From: Flavobacteriaceae bacterium CG2_30_31_66
Lineage (GTDB): Bacteria; Bacteroidota; Bacteroidia; Flavobacteriales; Flavobacteriaceae
Assembly (NCBI GenBank): GCA_001873065.1
Contig: MNYM01000037.1
Span: 86,900-150,899, forward strand
Length of the DNA stretch: 64,000 bases
Direction of reading: 5' to 3'
The notes beneath the pieces were generated by a model, which was given only the letters and a program-made list of their open reading frames with translations, was not told the origin of the DNA and did no database searches. Made by a program: the position numbers and the translations under genes. How positions within the stretch are numbered: the first letter of the stretch is position 1; every line of letters begins with the position of its first letter. This document shows, piece after piece, positions 27,930 through 37,590 of this stretch.

Positions 27930-30900
27930 ATGGATACAACTGTTTCTATCAAAGACATTAAAACAAAATCAAACGAGATAAAAGGGGATTTAGTTCACCT
28001 TGAAAACGAAATTTATTACAAAATATCCAATTCTCATTTGATGCGTCCTTTTTTTATGAGTATTGTTTCAGACTCAAATCATTGGATGTTTATTTCAAGT
28101 AATGGAGGTTTAACTGCTGGAAGAAAAGATGCAAATAATTCGCTTTTTCCCTATTATACTGATGATAAAATTACTGAGCTCGCAGAAACTACAGGTAGTA
28201 AATCTCTTTTCAGAATACATAAAAATAATCAAATACTTCTTTGGGAACCTTTTTCTGAAAAACAGGAAGGTTTATATAAAATCACAAGAAATTTGTATAA
28301 AAATGAGTATGGAAACAAACTTATTTTTGAAGAAATCAACCAAGATTTAGGTGTTACTTTTAAATATCAATGGAATTCAAGTGACGAATTTGGTTTTGTC
28401 AGAAAAGCAACTTTCATCAATAATTGTGATCAAAAAATCTCTGTGGAGATTTTAGATGGATTAGAAAACATCATTCCTTTTGGAGTTGGTGCTGATTTGC
28501 AAGCCATCAGAAGTAATTTGGTTGATGCCTATAAAAAATCAGAATTAGAGGCTGAATCTGGTATTGGAATTTTTGCTTTAAGTGCTATTATTGTTGACAA
28601 AGCTGAACCAAGTGAAGCTCTAAAAGCAAATATTGTTTGGTCTTTAGGTTTGAAAAATCCAACGTATTTATTGTCTTCCCAACAACTTTCAAATTTTAGA
28701 AAAGGTATTAAAATTACCCAAGAAGAAGATATCAAAGCAGAAAGGGGTGCCTATTTTATAAATACAACTGTCTCTATTGAGGTCAATTCAGAGAATTCTT
28801 GGATGCAAATTGCCAACGTAAATCAAACAGTTTCTGATATTATTGCGATTTCTGAAATGATTAAAAATGATGCGCAACTAGAAAATAAATTAACAGAAAG
28901 CATTCAAAAAGGAACTGAAAATTTAATCAGTTTGGCTGCAGCTTCTGATGCTTTGCAATTGTCAAATGACCCATTAATCAATACAAGACATTTTTCAAAT
29001 ACACTTTTCAATATTATGAGAGGTGGTATTTTTGATGATAATTATACCATCGAAAAACAAGATTTTATCGTTTATATGGCAAGTGCAAACAAACCTTTAT
29101 TTGTCGTAAAAAAAGAAATCTTAAATAATTTGCCTGAAATATTCACTGAGAAATTTATCAGAGAAATTGCAGATAATGATCATGATAAAGATTTCAAACG
29201 TCTTTGTTTCGAATATCTACCTCTAAAATTTAGTCGAAGACATGGCGATCCAAGTAGACCTTGGAATAGATTTTCTATCAATACAAAAAGTGAAATTGAT
29301 GGATCAAAAATTCTAGATTACGAAGGAAATTGGCGTGATATTTTTCAAAATTGGGAAGCACTTGCGCATTCATATCCTGAGTTTATTGAGAATATGATTC
29401 ATAAATTCCTAAATGCAACTACTTTTGAAGGGTACAATCCATACAGAATTACCAAAGGCGGTTTTGATTGGGAAGTGATTGAAGAACATGATCCTTGGTC
29501 ATATATTGGTTATTGGGGAGATCACCAAATCATTTATTTACTAAAGTTTTTAGAGTTTATTGAAAATCATTATCCATCGAAATTGGCTTCATTGTTTAAT
29601 CAAGAGGTTTTTGTGTATGCAAATGTTCCTTATAAGATTAAATCGTATGAAGATATTTTAAAAAATCCAAAAGATACTATTGATTTTGATCATCACTTGA
29701 ATCATAAAATTGACGAAAAAAGAAAAAAAATTGGAGTTGATGGAGCTTTGTTGACTGATAAAAATGATACAATTCACAGAGTAAATTTGGTTGAAAAATT
29801 ATTAGTAACAGTGCTTGCCAAAATTTCAAATTTCATACCTGAAGGTGGAATTTGGTTAAATACGCAACGTCCTGAGTGGAATGACGCAAACAACGCTTTG
29901 GTTGGAAATGGCGTTTCCATGGTTACCTTATATTATTTGAGAAGATTTGTCAATTTCTTTGAAAAAGTGGTTGAAAATTCAGAAGTCAACAACATCGACA
30001 TTTCAGAAGAAGTAGCTCAATTGTTCAGTAAAATTGTATCCACATTAGATGCAAATACTACTATTTTATCAGGAAAAGTGAATGATAAAGATAGAAAAAG
30101 AGTGTTGGATGGATTAGGAATTCCTGCAAGTAATTACAGAGAATTTATTTATAAAAACGGATTTTCATCTGAAAAATCAGCAGTAAATCGTTCTTCATTA
30201 TTACATTTTTTTGAAATTACAAAAAATTATTTAGATCATAGTATTCGTGCTAATAAACGCGAAGACAATATGTATCATGCCTATAATTTAATGACTATTG
30301 AAAATGCAAACGAAGTATCAATTTCCTATTTATCAGAAATGTTAGAAGGGCAAGTTGCCGCTTTAAGTTCAGGATATTTAACGCCAAAACAAGCATTGTC
30401 ATTGTTGGATGGATTAAAAAGAAGTTCACTTTTTAGACCTGATCAATACAGTTATATTTTATATCCAAATAAAGAATTACCAAGATTTTTGAAAAAGAAT
30501 AATATTCCAATCACTAAAGTTCAACAATCTGAGTTATTGCAAAAATTAGTTAAAGACAACAATAAATTGCTTATTGAACAAGATGTTCTAGGAAATTATC
30601 ATTTCAATGGAGGTTTCAATAATGCCAATAGTGTAAAAAAAGTGTTGGAAATTTTGTCTGAAAATTATACTGATTTGGTTGAAAAAGACACCAAATTTGT
30701 TTTGGATGTTTTCGAAGAAATTTTTGATCACAAATCATTTACAGGACGTTCAGGAACATTTTTTGGATATGAAGGTTTGGGTTCAATTTATTGGCACATG
30801 GTTTCAAAACTTTTATTGGCAGTGCAAGAAAACTGTTTATTGGCAGTAAATTCTGGTGAAGATAAAGTAGTTATTGGTAAATTATTAGACCATTATTATG

Positions 30901-31379
30901 AAATAAATGCGGGAATTGGTGTTCACAAATCTCCTGAACTGTATGGTGCTTTTCCAACAGATGCATATTCTCACACACCAGCCACAAAAGGTGCACAACA
31001 ACCAGGCATGACAGGTCAAGTAAAAGAGGATATTCTCAGTAGAATTGGTGAATTAGGTGTTTTTGTTGAAAATGGAAAAATTGAGTTCAAACCAAGTTTG
31101 TTAAAAAAATCAGAGTTTTTAGAATCGCCTCAAGTTTTTGATTATTTGAATGTAAAAAATAAAAAAAATCACTTGAAAATTGAAAAAAATCAATTGTGTT
31201 TTACCTATTGTCAAGTGCCAGTTGTGTATCAATTATCTAATAAAGAAATGATTGAAGTTGTTTTAGCAGATTCCACAAAAATTGCTTTTGATGGTTTGTC
31301 TTTAGATACTACAACAAGCACAAAAATATTTGACAGAACCAACGAAATTCACTATTTAATAGTAAGTATTATAAAGTAA
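27930..31379 (+). CDS. Cytoplasmic beta-1,3-glucan phosphorylase (GH149-like)
   Basis: 1149 residues and no signal peptide, so cytoplasmic. N-terminal residues about 40-320 resemble the beta-sandwich of GH94-related phosphorylases (MSIVSDSNHWMFISSNGGLTAGRKDANNSLFPYYTDD). The helical barrel contains NYWGDHQ-like GYWGDHQIIYLLK (about 525-540) and PEWNDANNALVG, where Asp652 corresponds to the general acid of the DWND motif. Length of about 1,100 residues excludes ordinary GH94 cellobiose or laminaribiose phosphorylases (about 800-900) and fits GH149, or less likely GH161. These enzymes use phosphate to release glucose 1-phosphate from beta-1,3-oligoglucans, saving ATP. The neighbouring GH3 gene starts 4 bp later. 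Confidence 0.83.
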   Translation: MDTTVSIKDIKTKSNEIKGDLVHLENEIYYKISNSHLMRPFFMSIVSDSNHWMFISSNGGLTAGRKDANNSLFPYYTDDKITELAETTGSKSLFRIHKNNQILLWEPFSEKQEGLYKITRNLYKNEYGNKLIFEEINQDLGVTFKYQWNSSDEFGFVRKATFINNCDQKISVEILDGLENIIPFGVGADLQAIRSNLVDAYKKSELEAESGIGIFALSAIIVDKAEPSEALKANIVWSLGLKNPTYLLSSQQLSNFRKGIKITQEEDIKAERGAYFINTTVSIEVNSENSWMQIANVNQTVSDIIAISEMIKNDAQLENKLTESIQKGTENLISLAAASDALQLSNDPLINTRHFSNTLFNIMRGGIFDDNYTIEKQDFIVYMASANKPLFVVKKEILNNLPEIFTEKFIREIADNDHDKDFKRLCFEYLPLKFSRRHGDPSRPWNRFSINTKSEIDGSKILDYEGNWRDIFQNWEALAHSYPEFIENMIHKFLNATTFEGYNPYRITKGGFDWEVIEEHDPWSYIGYWGDHQIIYLLKFLEFIENHYPSKLASLFNQEVFVYANVPYKIKSYEDILKNPKDTIDFDHHLNHKIDEKRKKIGVDGALLTDKNDTIHRVNLVEKLLVTVLAKISNFIPEGGIWLNTQRPEWNDANNALVGNGVSMVTLYYLRRFVNFFEKVVENSEVNNIDISEEVAQLFSKIVSTLDANTTILSGKVNDKDRKRVLDGLGIPASNYREFIYKNGFSSEKSAVNRSSLLHFFEITKNYLDHSIRANKREDNMYHAYNLMTIENANEVSISYLSEMLEGQVAALSSGYLTPKQALSLLDGLKRSSLFRPDQYSYILYPNKELPRFLKKNNIPITKVQQSELLQKLVKDNNKLLIEQDVLGNYHFNGGFNNANSVKKVLEILSENYTDLVEKDTKFVLDVFEEIFDHKSFTGRSGTFFGYEGLGSIYWHMVSKLLLAVQENCLLAVNSGEDKVVIGKLLDHYYEINAGIGVHKSPELYGAFPTDAYSHTPATKGAQQPGMTGQVKEDILSRIGELGVFVENGKIEFKPSLLKKSEFLESPQVFDYLNVKNKKNHLKIEKNQLCFTYCQVPVVYQLSNKEMIEVVLADSTKIAFDGLSLDTTTSTKIFDRTNEIHYLIVSIIK

Positions 31380-31383
31380 ATTA

Positions 31384-33186
31384 ATGAAAATCAAACCAAT
31401 AACATACACGCTTTGTTGTTTTTTATTGATGGGTTTTTCTTGTAAAAATGAGATGAAAGTATCTAGCGAACCTCTTATTGAACAAAAAATAGAAGCATTG
31501 CTAAAGCAAATGACTTTAGATGAGAAAATCGGACAAATGTCGCAAATTCGTCATTTTGAAGAAAATGCAGATGTGCATGTTTCTGAAAAATTCATTGGTT
31601 CTGTTATTCATACGCAAGGTTCAACTCCAGGAAAATCGGCAAGAGACTGGCAAAAACGATTCGTTGAATTGCAGAAAAAAGCACTTTCCACAAGATTGGG
31701 AATTCCTTTATTATTTGGAGTAGATGCTGTGCATGGTCAAAATACGTTTGAAGGAGCCACCATTTTTCCTCACAATATTGGACTGGGAGCTGCAAATAAT
31801 GAAATTTTGGTCGAAGAAATTGCAAAAATAACAGCTTTAGAAAGTCAAGCAACTGGATTTAATTGGGTTTTTTCTCCTTGTGTTGCGATTCCTTACAACG
31901 AAAAATGGGGAAGAGTGTATGAAGCTTTTTCTGAAAGTACTGAAATTACTGAGAAATTGACAAGAGCTTCAATCAAAGGTTATCAAGGAAATTTAGCAGA
32001 TGCCACAACTGTTATGGCAACTGCCAAACATTTCATTGGTGATGGCGCCACTGATTTTGGAGTTGAAGGAGGAGAAACTTCACTTTCAGTAAGTGAAATT
32101 TATCAATATTTGTTGCCTCCGTATAAAGTAGCTGTTCAAGAAAATGTAGGAGCTGTGATGGCATCTTTCAATAGTATCAACGGAATTTCTATGCACAATC
32201 ACAAAGCATTAATTATAGATACTTTGAAAATTGGAATGAAATTCAATGGAATTGTAGTTTCTGATTGGAAAGCGTATTCTCGTTTTAACGGAATTGAAGT
32301 TGTCAATGCTGGTATTGATATTATCATGGCTGTTGATGGCGATTTGGAAGATTTTCAAGAAGGATTAAAAAAAGCTGTTGAAGAGAAAAAAGTTTCAATA
32401 GGCAGAATTGATGATGCTGTTAGAAGAATTCTTCGTCAAAAATTTAAATTAGGTTTGTTCGAAAATCCATTTCCGGATGCAACATTAGTTTCAAAAATTG
32501 GTATTAAAAAACACCGAGAAATTGCCAGACAAGCTGTAAGAGAATCTTTAGTTTTATTGAAAAATGACAACCATGTATTACCAATTTCAAAAAAAACTAA
32601 AAAAATTGTTGTGGTTGGCGAACACGCCAACAGTGCTGGATTTCAATCTGGAGGTTGGACAATTAATTGGCAAGGAACTTCTGAAAATTATAAAGGTGCA
32701 ACAACAATTTTAGAAGGCATCAAAAAACAATCAAAAGGTGAAGTTGTGTATGATAAAAATGCCACTGAAAATCATTTTGATGCAGACTTGGCAATCATTG
32801 TGGTAGGTGAAATTCCGTATGCTGAATTTTTTGGTGACATTGGTCATGAATCCAACCAATTACAATTAACATTGACAGATGAACATCAAAAATATATAAA
32901 AACCTATGCAGAAAAAGGAATCAAAACAGTGGTTGTTTTAATTTCTGGAAGACCATTAATTGTTACTGAGCAAATCAATAGTTCTGACGCATTTGTAGCA
33001 GCTTGGTTACCAGGTTCTGAAGGCGATGGCATTGCAGAGGTGCTTTTTGGTGATTATAATTTTAAAGGAAAGTTACCTCATTCTTGGCCAAAAGATATGA
33101 AAGATTATGAGAAAAATTACGGTCCAAATTTTTGGGACAAAACAATAAAACCATTATTTGAATTTGGTTTTGGATTAGAATATTAA
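31384..33186 (+). CDS. GH3 beta-glucosidase lipoprotein
   Basis: 600 residues with a lipoprotein signal ending GFSC (Cys20). The N-terminal barrel (about 35-370) carries DEKIGQMSQIRHFE, the substrate-binding ATAKHFIGDG and the nucleophile Asp294 in GIVVSDWKAY. The alpha/beta sandwich domain (about 400-595) includes LLKNDNHVLPI and WLPGSEGDGIAEVLFGDYNFKG (positions about 540-561). No fibronectin-like C-terminal domain is present, so it is the short form of family GH3. It should release glucose from laminari-oligosaccharides in the periplasm. The gene is 4 bp after the phosphorylase gene and 57 bp before GH17. Confidence 0.92.
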   Translation: MKIKPITYTLCCFLLMGFSCKNEMKVSSEPLIEQKIEALLKQMTLDEKIGQMSQIRHFEENADVHVSEKFIGSVIHTQGSTPGKSARDWQKRFVELQKKALSTRLGIPLLFGVDAVHGQNTFEGATIFPHNIGLGAANNEILVEEIAKITALESQATGFNWVFSPCVAIPYNEKWGRVYEAFSESTEITEKLTRASIKGYQGNLADATTVMATAKHFIGDGATDFGVEGGETSLSVSEIYQYLLPPYKVAVQENVGAVMASFNSINGISMHNHKALIIDTLKIGMKFNGIVVSDWKAYSRFNGIEVVNAGIDIIMAVDGDLEDFQEGLKKAVEEKKVSIGRIDDAVRRILRQKFKLGLFENPFPDATLVSKIGIKKHREIARQAVRESLVLLKNDNHVLPISKKTKKIVVVGEHANSAGFQSGGWTINWQGTSENYKGATTILEGIKKQSKGEVVYDKNATENHFDADLAIIVVGEIPYAEFFGDIGHESNQLQLTLTDEHQKYIKTYAEKGIKTVVVLISGRPLIVTEQINSSDAFVAAWLPGSEGDGIAEVLFGDYNFKGKLPHSWPKDMKDYEKNYGPNFWDKTIKPLFEFGFGLEY

Positions 33187-33243
33187 CAGAAAAATCAGCT
33201 AAAAGAAAGTGAAATTTAGCAGATTATCATAAAAACAATAAAA

Positions 33244-34521
33244 ATGAAAATTATTTTACAACATTTTTTATTCCTATCAATAGTGATTTCTATGATATCT
33301 TGCGCTAACAAAAAAACAAAAGAACATACAGTTTTGAAAACAAACAAAGAATTAACAGCAGCAGATATTCTAGGAAATCCCAAATATATTGCTATTTCTT
33401 ATGGCGGCTACAGAGAAAAATCAAGAGAGATACAGCCAACTATTACCCAACTTAAAGAAGATTTAAAACTACTGCATGCTATGGGAATTCGTGTTGTACG
33501 CACTTATAATGTGCAACCAAAATTACCCCATGCTTCAAATATTTTAGAGGCAATTCATCAATTAAAACAGCAAGATCCAAATTTCGAAATGTATGTCATG
33601 TTGGGTGCTTGGATTGATTGTTTAAATGCTTGGACAGATCAACAACCCAATCACGATATCGAAAGCCCAGAAAATGAAGGAGAAATAGCAAGAGCTGCAG
33701 CCTTGGCAAATAAATATCCTGATATTGTAAAAATAATTGCTGTTGGCAACGAAGCCATGATTCGCTGGGCAACAAGTTATTATGTGCAACCCAATGTGAT
33801 TTTGAAATGGGTAAATCATTTGCAAAGAATGAAAAAAGATGGTAAATTATCGAAAGATTTGTGGATTACAAGTTCAGATGATTTCGCTTCTTGGGGTGGA
33901 GGTGAAGAAAGTTATCGCACAAAAGATTTAGAAGTTTTGATAAAAGCTGTGGATTATGTTTCAATGCACACTTATGCCTATCACAACTCGCACTACAATC
34001 CTGCATTTTGGAAAACCCCAGAAAGTGAACAACATTTGTCTGATTTTGAAAAAGTAGATGCAGCTATGCAAAGAGCACTGGAATTTGCTAAAATGCAATA
34101 TAAAAATGTATCTGATTATGTGAAAAGTATTGATTCTACGAAAACAATTCACATAGGTGAAACAGGTTGGGCTTCAATTTCTGATGGTCATTACGGAATT
34201 AATGGTTCAAGAGCAACAGACGAATACAAGCAAGGTTTGTATTACAAACACCTCAGAAAATGGACAACCAAAGAAAAAATTTCTTGTTTTTATTTTGAGG
34301 CTTTTGATGAACAATGGAAAGATGCTGGAAATAAAAATGGTTCTGAAAATCACTTTGGATTGATCAATTTAAACGCAGAGGCGAAATACGCTATTTGGGA
34401 TTTGGTTGATAATGGAACTTTTGATGGATTAAAACGCGATGGAAAAACAATTACTAAAACATTCAAAGGAAACAAAAAAACATTGATGGAAACTGTTTTT
34501 TCTCCCAATACTGATTATTAA
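33244..34521 (+). CDS. GH17 beta-1,3-glucan hydrolase lipoprotein
   Basis: 425 residues with a lipoprotein signal ending MISC (Cys20). The family GH17 barrel shows acid/base Glu170 in IIAVGNEAMIRW and nucleophile Glu306 in IHIGETGWAS; IRVVRTYNVQP marks an early strand. Relatives in marine Flavobacteria act on laminarin as endo- or exo-beta-1,3-glucanases. This one is predicted to be membrane-anchored in the periplasm or at the surface, in contrast to the signal-less GH17 at 37591. It is followed by GH30 after 11 bp. Confidence 0.9.
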   Translation: MKIILQHFLFLSIVISMISCANKKTKEHTVLKTNKELTAADILGNPKYIAISYGGYREKSREIQPTITQLKEDLKLLHAMGIRVVRTYNVQPKLPHASNILEAIHQLKQQDPNFEMYVMLGAWIDCLNAWTDQQPNHDIESPENEGEIARAAALANKYPDIVKIIAVGNEAMIRWATSYYVQPNVILKWVNHLQRMKKDGKLSKDLWITSSDDFASWGGGEESYRTKDLEVLIKAVDYVSMHTYAYHNSHYNPAFWKTPESEQHLSDFEKVDAAMQRALEFAKMQYKNVSDYVKSIDSTKTIHIGETGWASISDGHYGINGSRATDEYKQGLYYKHLRKWTTKEKISCFYFEAFDEQWKDAGNKNGSENHFGLINLNAEAKYAIWDLVDNGTFDGLKRDGKTITKTFKGNKKTLMETVFSPNTDY

Positions 34522-34532
34522 AGATAATAAAA

Positions 34533-36038
34533 ATGAATTTAAAAAATTATTTTTTCTACTTATTGATATCATTTATGATGATAAACTGTGATACAAAACA
34601 AGATATATTGACAATAGATGTTTATGAAACTTCTGCTAATGGAAACAAATTAACAAAATTAGAGAATTTCTTAATAGATGAAAAAGCCGACAGTTTGGCA
34701 ACCATTACACTTTTTCCTGCAAAAAAACGTCAAAAAATTACTGGTTTTGGAGGTTCTTTTACGGAATCATCCGCTTATTTATTGAATAAATTAAGCAGAA
34801 AAAATAGAGAACAAATTATAGAAGCCTATTTTGGGGAAAGTGGTGCAAAATATTCGTTGACGAGAACTCACATGAATTCATGTGATTTTTCTTTAGGACA
34901 GTATTCTTATGCTCCAGTTGCTGATGACAAGGAATTGAAATATTTTACAATTGACGAGGATAAAGAGGATTTGATTCCGATGATTCTAAATGCTATGAAA
35001 GTTTCCAAAGATGGATTTAAAATTTTGGCTTCACCTTGGACAGCTCCACCTTGGATGAAAGATAACAATGCTTGGACAGCAGGAAAACTATTACCAGAAT
35101 ATTATGATACTTGGGCATTATTTTTTTCAAAATATGTAACAGCTTACAAAGATGAAGGTATAGATATTTGGGGTTTTACTGTTGAAAATGAACCATTTGG
35201 AAATGATGGAAATTGGGAAAGTATGCATTATACACCTGATGAAATGACCAATTTTGTACAACATTATTTAGGACCAAGATTAGCAACTGATTATCCCGAA
35301 GTCAAAATTTTAGGCTATGATCAAAACCGAGAACATTTAAAAGAATGGATAGATTCACAATTCAAAAACGAAGAAACTTCAAAATATTTTGAAGGAACAG
35401 CTATTCATTGGTATGCAAGTACGTTTCATTATTTTCCTGAAGAATTGCAATATGCACATCAAAAAGCACCCAATAAATATTTAATTCAATCTGAAGCTTG
35501 CATAGATGCACAAGTTCCAAGGTGGAATGACGATGCCTGGTATTGGAAAAAAGAAGCCACAGATTGGGGATGGACTTGGGCACCTGAAAAAGACAAATAC
35601 ATGCACCCAAAATATGCCCCAGTTCATAGATATGCCAGAGATATTATTGGCTGTTTAAATAATTGGGTTGATGGTTGGATTGATTGGAACATGGTTTTGA
35701 ACACACAAGGAGGTCCAAATTGGTTTAAAAATTGGTGTGTTGCTCCAGTAATTGTGGACACTGAAAAAGATGAGGTTTATTTTACGCCTTTGTATTATAC
35801 ACTGTCTCATTTCAGCAAATTTATAAGACCAGAAGCTACTGTGTTTGAAGTTGAAAATACTGATAAAGCAATCATGGTTACAGCTGCAGAAAATCCTGAT
35901 GGGAGTATAGCAGTGGTTGTTTTTAACGAAACAAATCAATCAAAAAATATTCAATTAATACTTGCTAGTCAAAAGGTTAGCATTAAAATGAATGGACAAT
36001 CAATTCAAACAATTGTAATCCCTAATCAAGAAAATTAA
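34533..36038 (+). CDS. GH30 beta-1,6-glucanase-like lipoprotein
   Basis: 501 residues with a lipoprotein signal ending MINC (Cys19). Barrel plus side beta-domain of family GH30: QKITGFGGSFTESSAYLL near residue 70, acid/base Glu220 in FTVENEPF, nucleophile Glu321 in YLIQSEACID, and a C-terminal beta-sandwich ending near the stop. GH30 members in laminarin loci remove beta-1,6-linked glucose branches. That specificity is inferred from context with GH16, GH17 and GH3; glucosylceramidase-type GH30 proteins share the same motifs. Confidence 0.9.
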   Translation: MNLKNYFFYLLISFMMINCDTKQDILTIDVYETSANGNKLTKLENFLIDEKADSLATITLFPAKKRQKITGFGGSFTESSAYLLNKLSRKNREQIIEAYFGESGAKYSLTRTHMNSCDFSLGQYSYAPVADDKELKYFTIDEDKEDLIPMILNAMKVSKDGFKILASPWTAPPWMKDNNAWTAGKLLPEYYDTWALFFSKYVTAYKDEGIDIWGFTVENEPFGNDGNWESMHYTPDEMTNFVQHYLGPRLATDYPEVKILGYDQNREHLKEWIDSQFKNEETSKYFEGTAIHWYASTFHYFPEELQYAHQKAPNKYLIQSEACIDAQVPRWNDDAWYWKKEATDWGWTWAPEKDKYMHPKYAPVHRYARDIIGCLNNWVDGWIDWNMVLNTQGGPNWFKNWCVAPVIVDTEKDEVYFTPLYYTLSHFSKFIRPEATVFEVENTDKAIMVTAAENPDGSIAVVVFNETNQSKNIQLILASQKVSIKMNGQSIQTIVIPNQEN

Positions 36039-36061
36039 ATCTAACTAACTAAAATCGAAAT

Positions 36062-37570
36062 ATGAAAAATTATGTAACTCCAGTCAGAGATAGAGTTCCG
36101 TTAGGACAAAAAGCAGCATTTGGTGCAGGGCATTTAGTATTAAATTTATTACCAGGTGCTTTAGGTGTTTTTATGTTCTTTTTATTAACAGCATTTGGAA
36201 TGGATCCATTTTTAGCTGGTTTATTAGGAGGTTTACCAAGAATATTTGATGCTTTGACAGATCCAATTATGGGTTTTATTTCCGATAATACCAATTCTAA
36301 ATGGGGTAGAAGAAGACCTTATATTTTTGTAGGAGCTATATTAAGTGGAATTTTGTTTGCTCTTTTGTGGCAAATGAATCCTGAAAATTCACAAAGTTAT
36401 AATTTTTGGTATTTTTTAATTATGTCCATGGTTTTTTTGATAGGAAATACCATGTTTGCAACACCTTTAGTTGGTTTGGGATATGAAATGACTTCTGATT
36501 ACAATGAACGAACTCGATTAATGGCTTTTTCTCAAACAATAGGACAAATTGCTTGGATGATTGTACCATGGTTTTGGATTATTATAAGTGATCCAAATAT
36601 GCTTCCAATTTCTGCTGAGGATGTTAGTAGAATTGCTTCTTTAGGATTGTCTGAAGCTGAATCAGCAAAAGTATCTTTAGAGGCTGTTCAAGCTAATGGA
36701 GTTCGAAAATTATCAATTATAGTTGGAGTTGCTTGTTTGATTCTAGGTGTCTTACCAGCGTTTTTCTGTAAAGGTATTGATTCCGCAAACATGGACAATA
36801 GAAAGAAAATTACTTTCAGCACTCTAGGATCTAATATGAAAGATCTTTTTAAAGGAATTGCACAAGTTTCTAAAAACAAACCTTTTTTGAAATTATGTGG
36901 TGCTACTTTTTTGGTTTTTAATGGTTTTCAAATGGTAGCTTCTTTTAGTTTTTTTATCATTGTTTTTTACATGTATAAGGGTAGTTATGCAGATGCTGGC
37001 AATTGGCCTGCTTGGTTTTCAACTGTAACAGCATTAGTTACAGCTTTTGGAGTAATTCCAATCGTTAGCTTTTTAGCAAATAAATTTGGTAAGCGTCAGG
37101 CATTTATCATTTCAACAGCACTTTCTATTATCGGTTATATTTTAAAATGGTGGGCTTTTGATAAAGACAATCCATTTTTAATTTTCATGCCAATTCCATT
37201 CATGGCTTTTGGGTTGGGAGGCTTGTTTACATTGATGATGAGTATGACAGCAGATGTGTGTGATTTGGATGAATTGGAAAATGGAATGCCACGTAAAGAA
37301 GGAACTTTTGGAGCTATTTATTGGTGGATGGTAAAATTAGGACAAGCTTTGGCTTTAGTTTTAGGTGGAGCAGTGTTGAAGTTTGTTGGATTTGATGGTG
37401 CAGCTGCTCAACAATCTGCAGAAACTATGACAAGTTTACGATTGGCAGATGTTATAATTCCTTCTGTAACTGCTGGAATTGCGATTTTAATTATGTGGAG
37501 TTATAGTTTAAGTGAAAGTAGAGCCAAAAAAATCAAAGAACAATTAATCGAACGTAGAGGAGAATTATAA
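36062..37570 (+). CDS. GPH-family MFS sugar:cation symporter
   Basis: 502 residues with about 12 hydrophobic spans. The signature between spans 2 and 3 is DPIMGFISDNTNSKWGRRRPY (positions about 72-92), typical of the glycoside-pentoside-hexuronide (MelB-like) group, and DEYE-like DLDELENGMPRKEGTFGA (about 401-418) matches the family motif in the second half. An extra loop of about 50 residues (about 180-225) sits mid-protein. These proteins bring oligosaccharides across the inner membrane with a cation. Its place between periplasmic GH30 and a cytoplasmic GH17, in an operon with a cytoplasmic phosphorylase, suggests import of intact short beta-glucan chains. Confidence 0.9.
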   Translation: MKNYVTPVRDRVPLGQKAAFGAGHLVLNLLPGALGVFMFFLLTAFGMDPFLAGLLGGLPRIFDALTDPIMGFISDNTNSKWGRRRPYIFVGAILSGILFALLWQMNPENSQSYNFWYFLIMSMVFLIGNTMFATPLVGLGYEMTSDYNERTRLMAFSQTIGQIAWMIVPWFWIIISDPNMLPISAEDVSRIASLGLSEAESAKVSLEAVQANGVRKLSIIVGVACLILGVLPAFFCKGIDSANMDNRKKITFSTLGSNMKDLFKGIAQVSKNKPFLKLCGATFLVFNGFQMVASFSFFIIVFYMYKGSYADAGNWPAWFSTVTALVTAFGVIPIVSFLANKFGKRQAFIISTALSIIGYILKWWAFDKDNPFLIFMPIPFMAFGLGGLFTLMMSMTADVCDLDELENGMPRKEGTFGAIYWWMVKLGQALALVLGGAVLKFVGFDGAAAQQSAETMTSLRLADVIIPSVTAGIAILIMWSYSLSESRAKKIKEQLIERRGEL

Positions 37571-37590
37571 AAATAAAAATCAATTAAGCA

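Noticed and set aside
27930..31379. Ordinary GH94 cellobiose or laminaribiose phosphorylase
   Set aside because: The protein is about 250-350 residues longer than GH94 enzymes and lies in a beta-1,3-glucan operon, so GH149 (or GH161) fits better.
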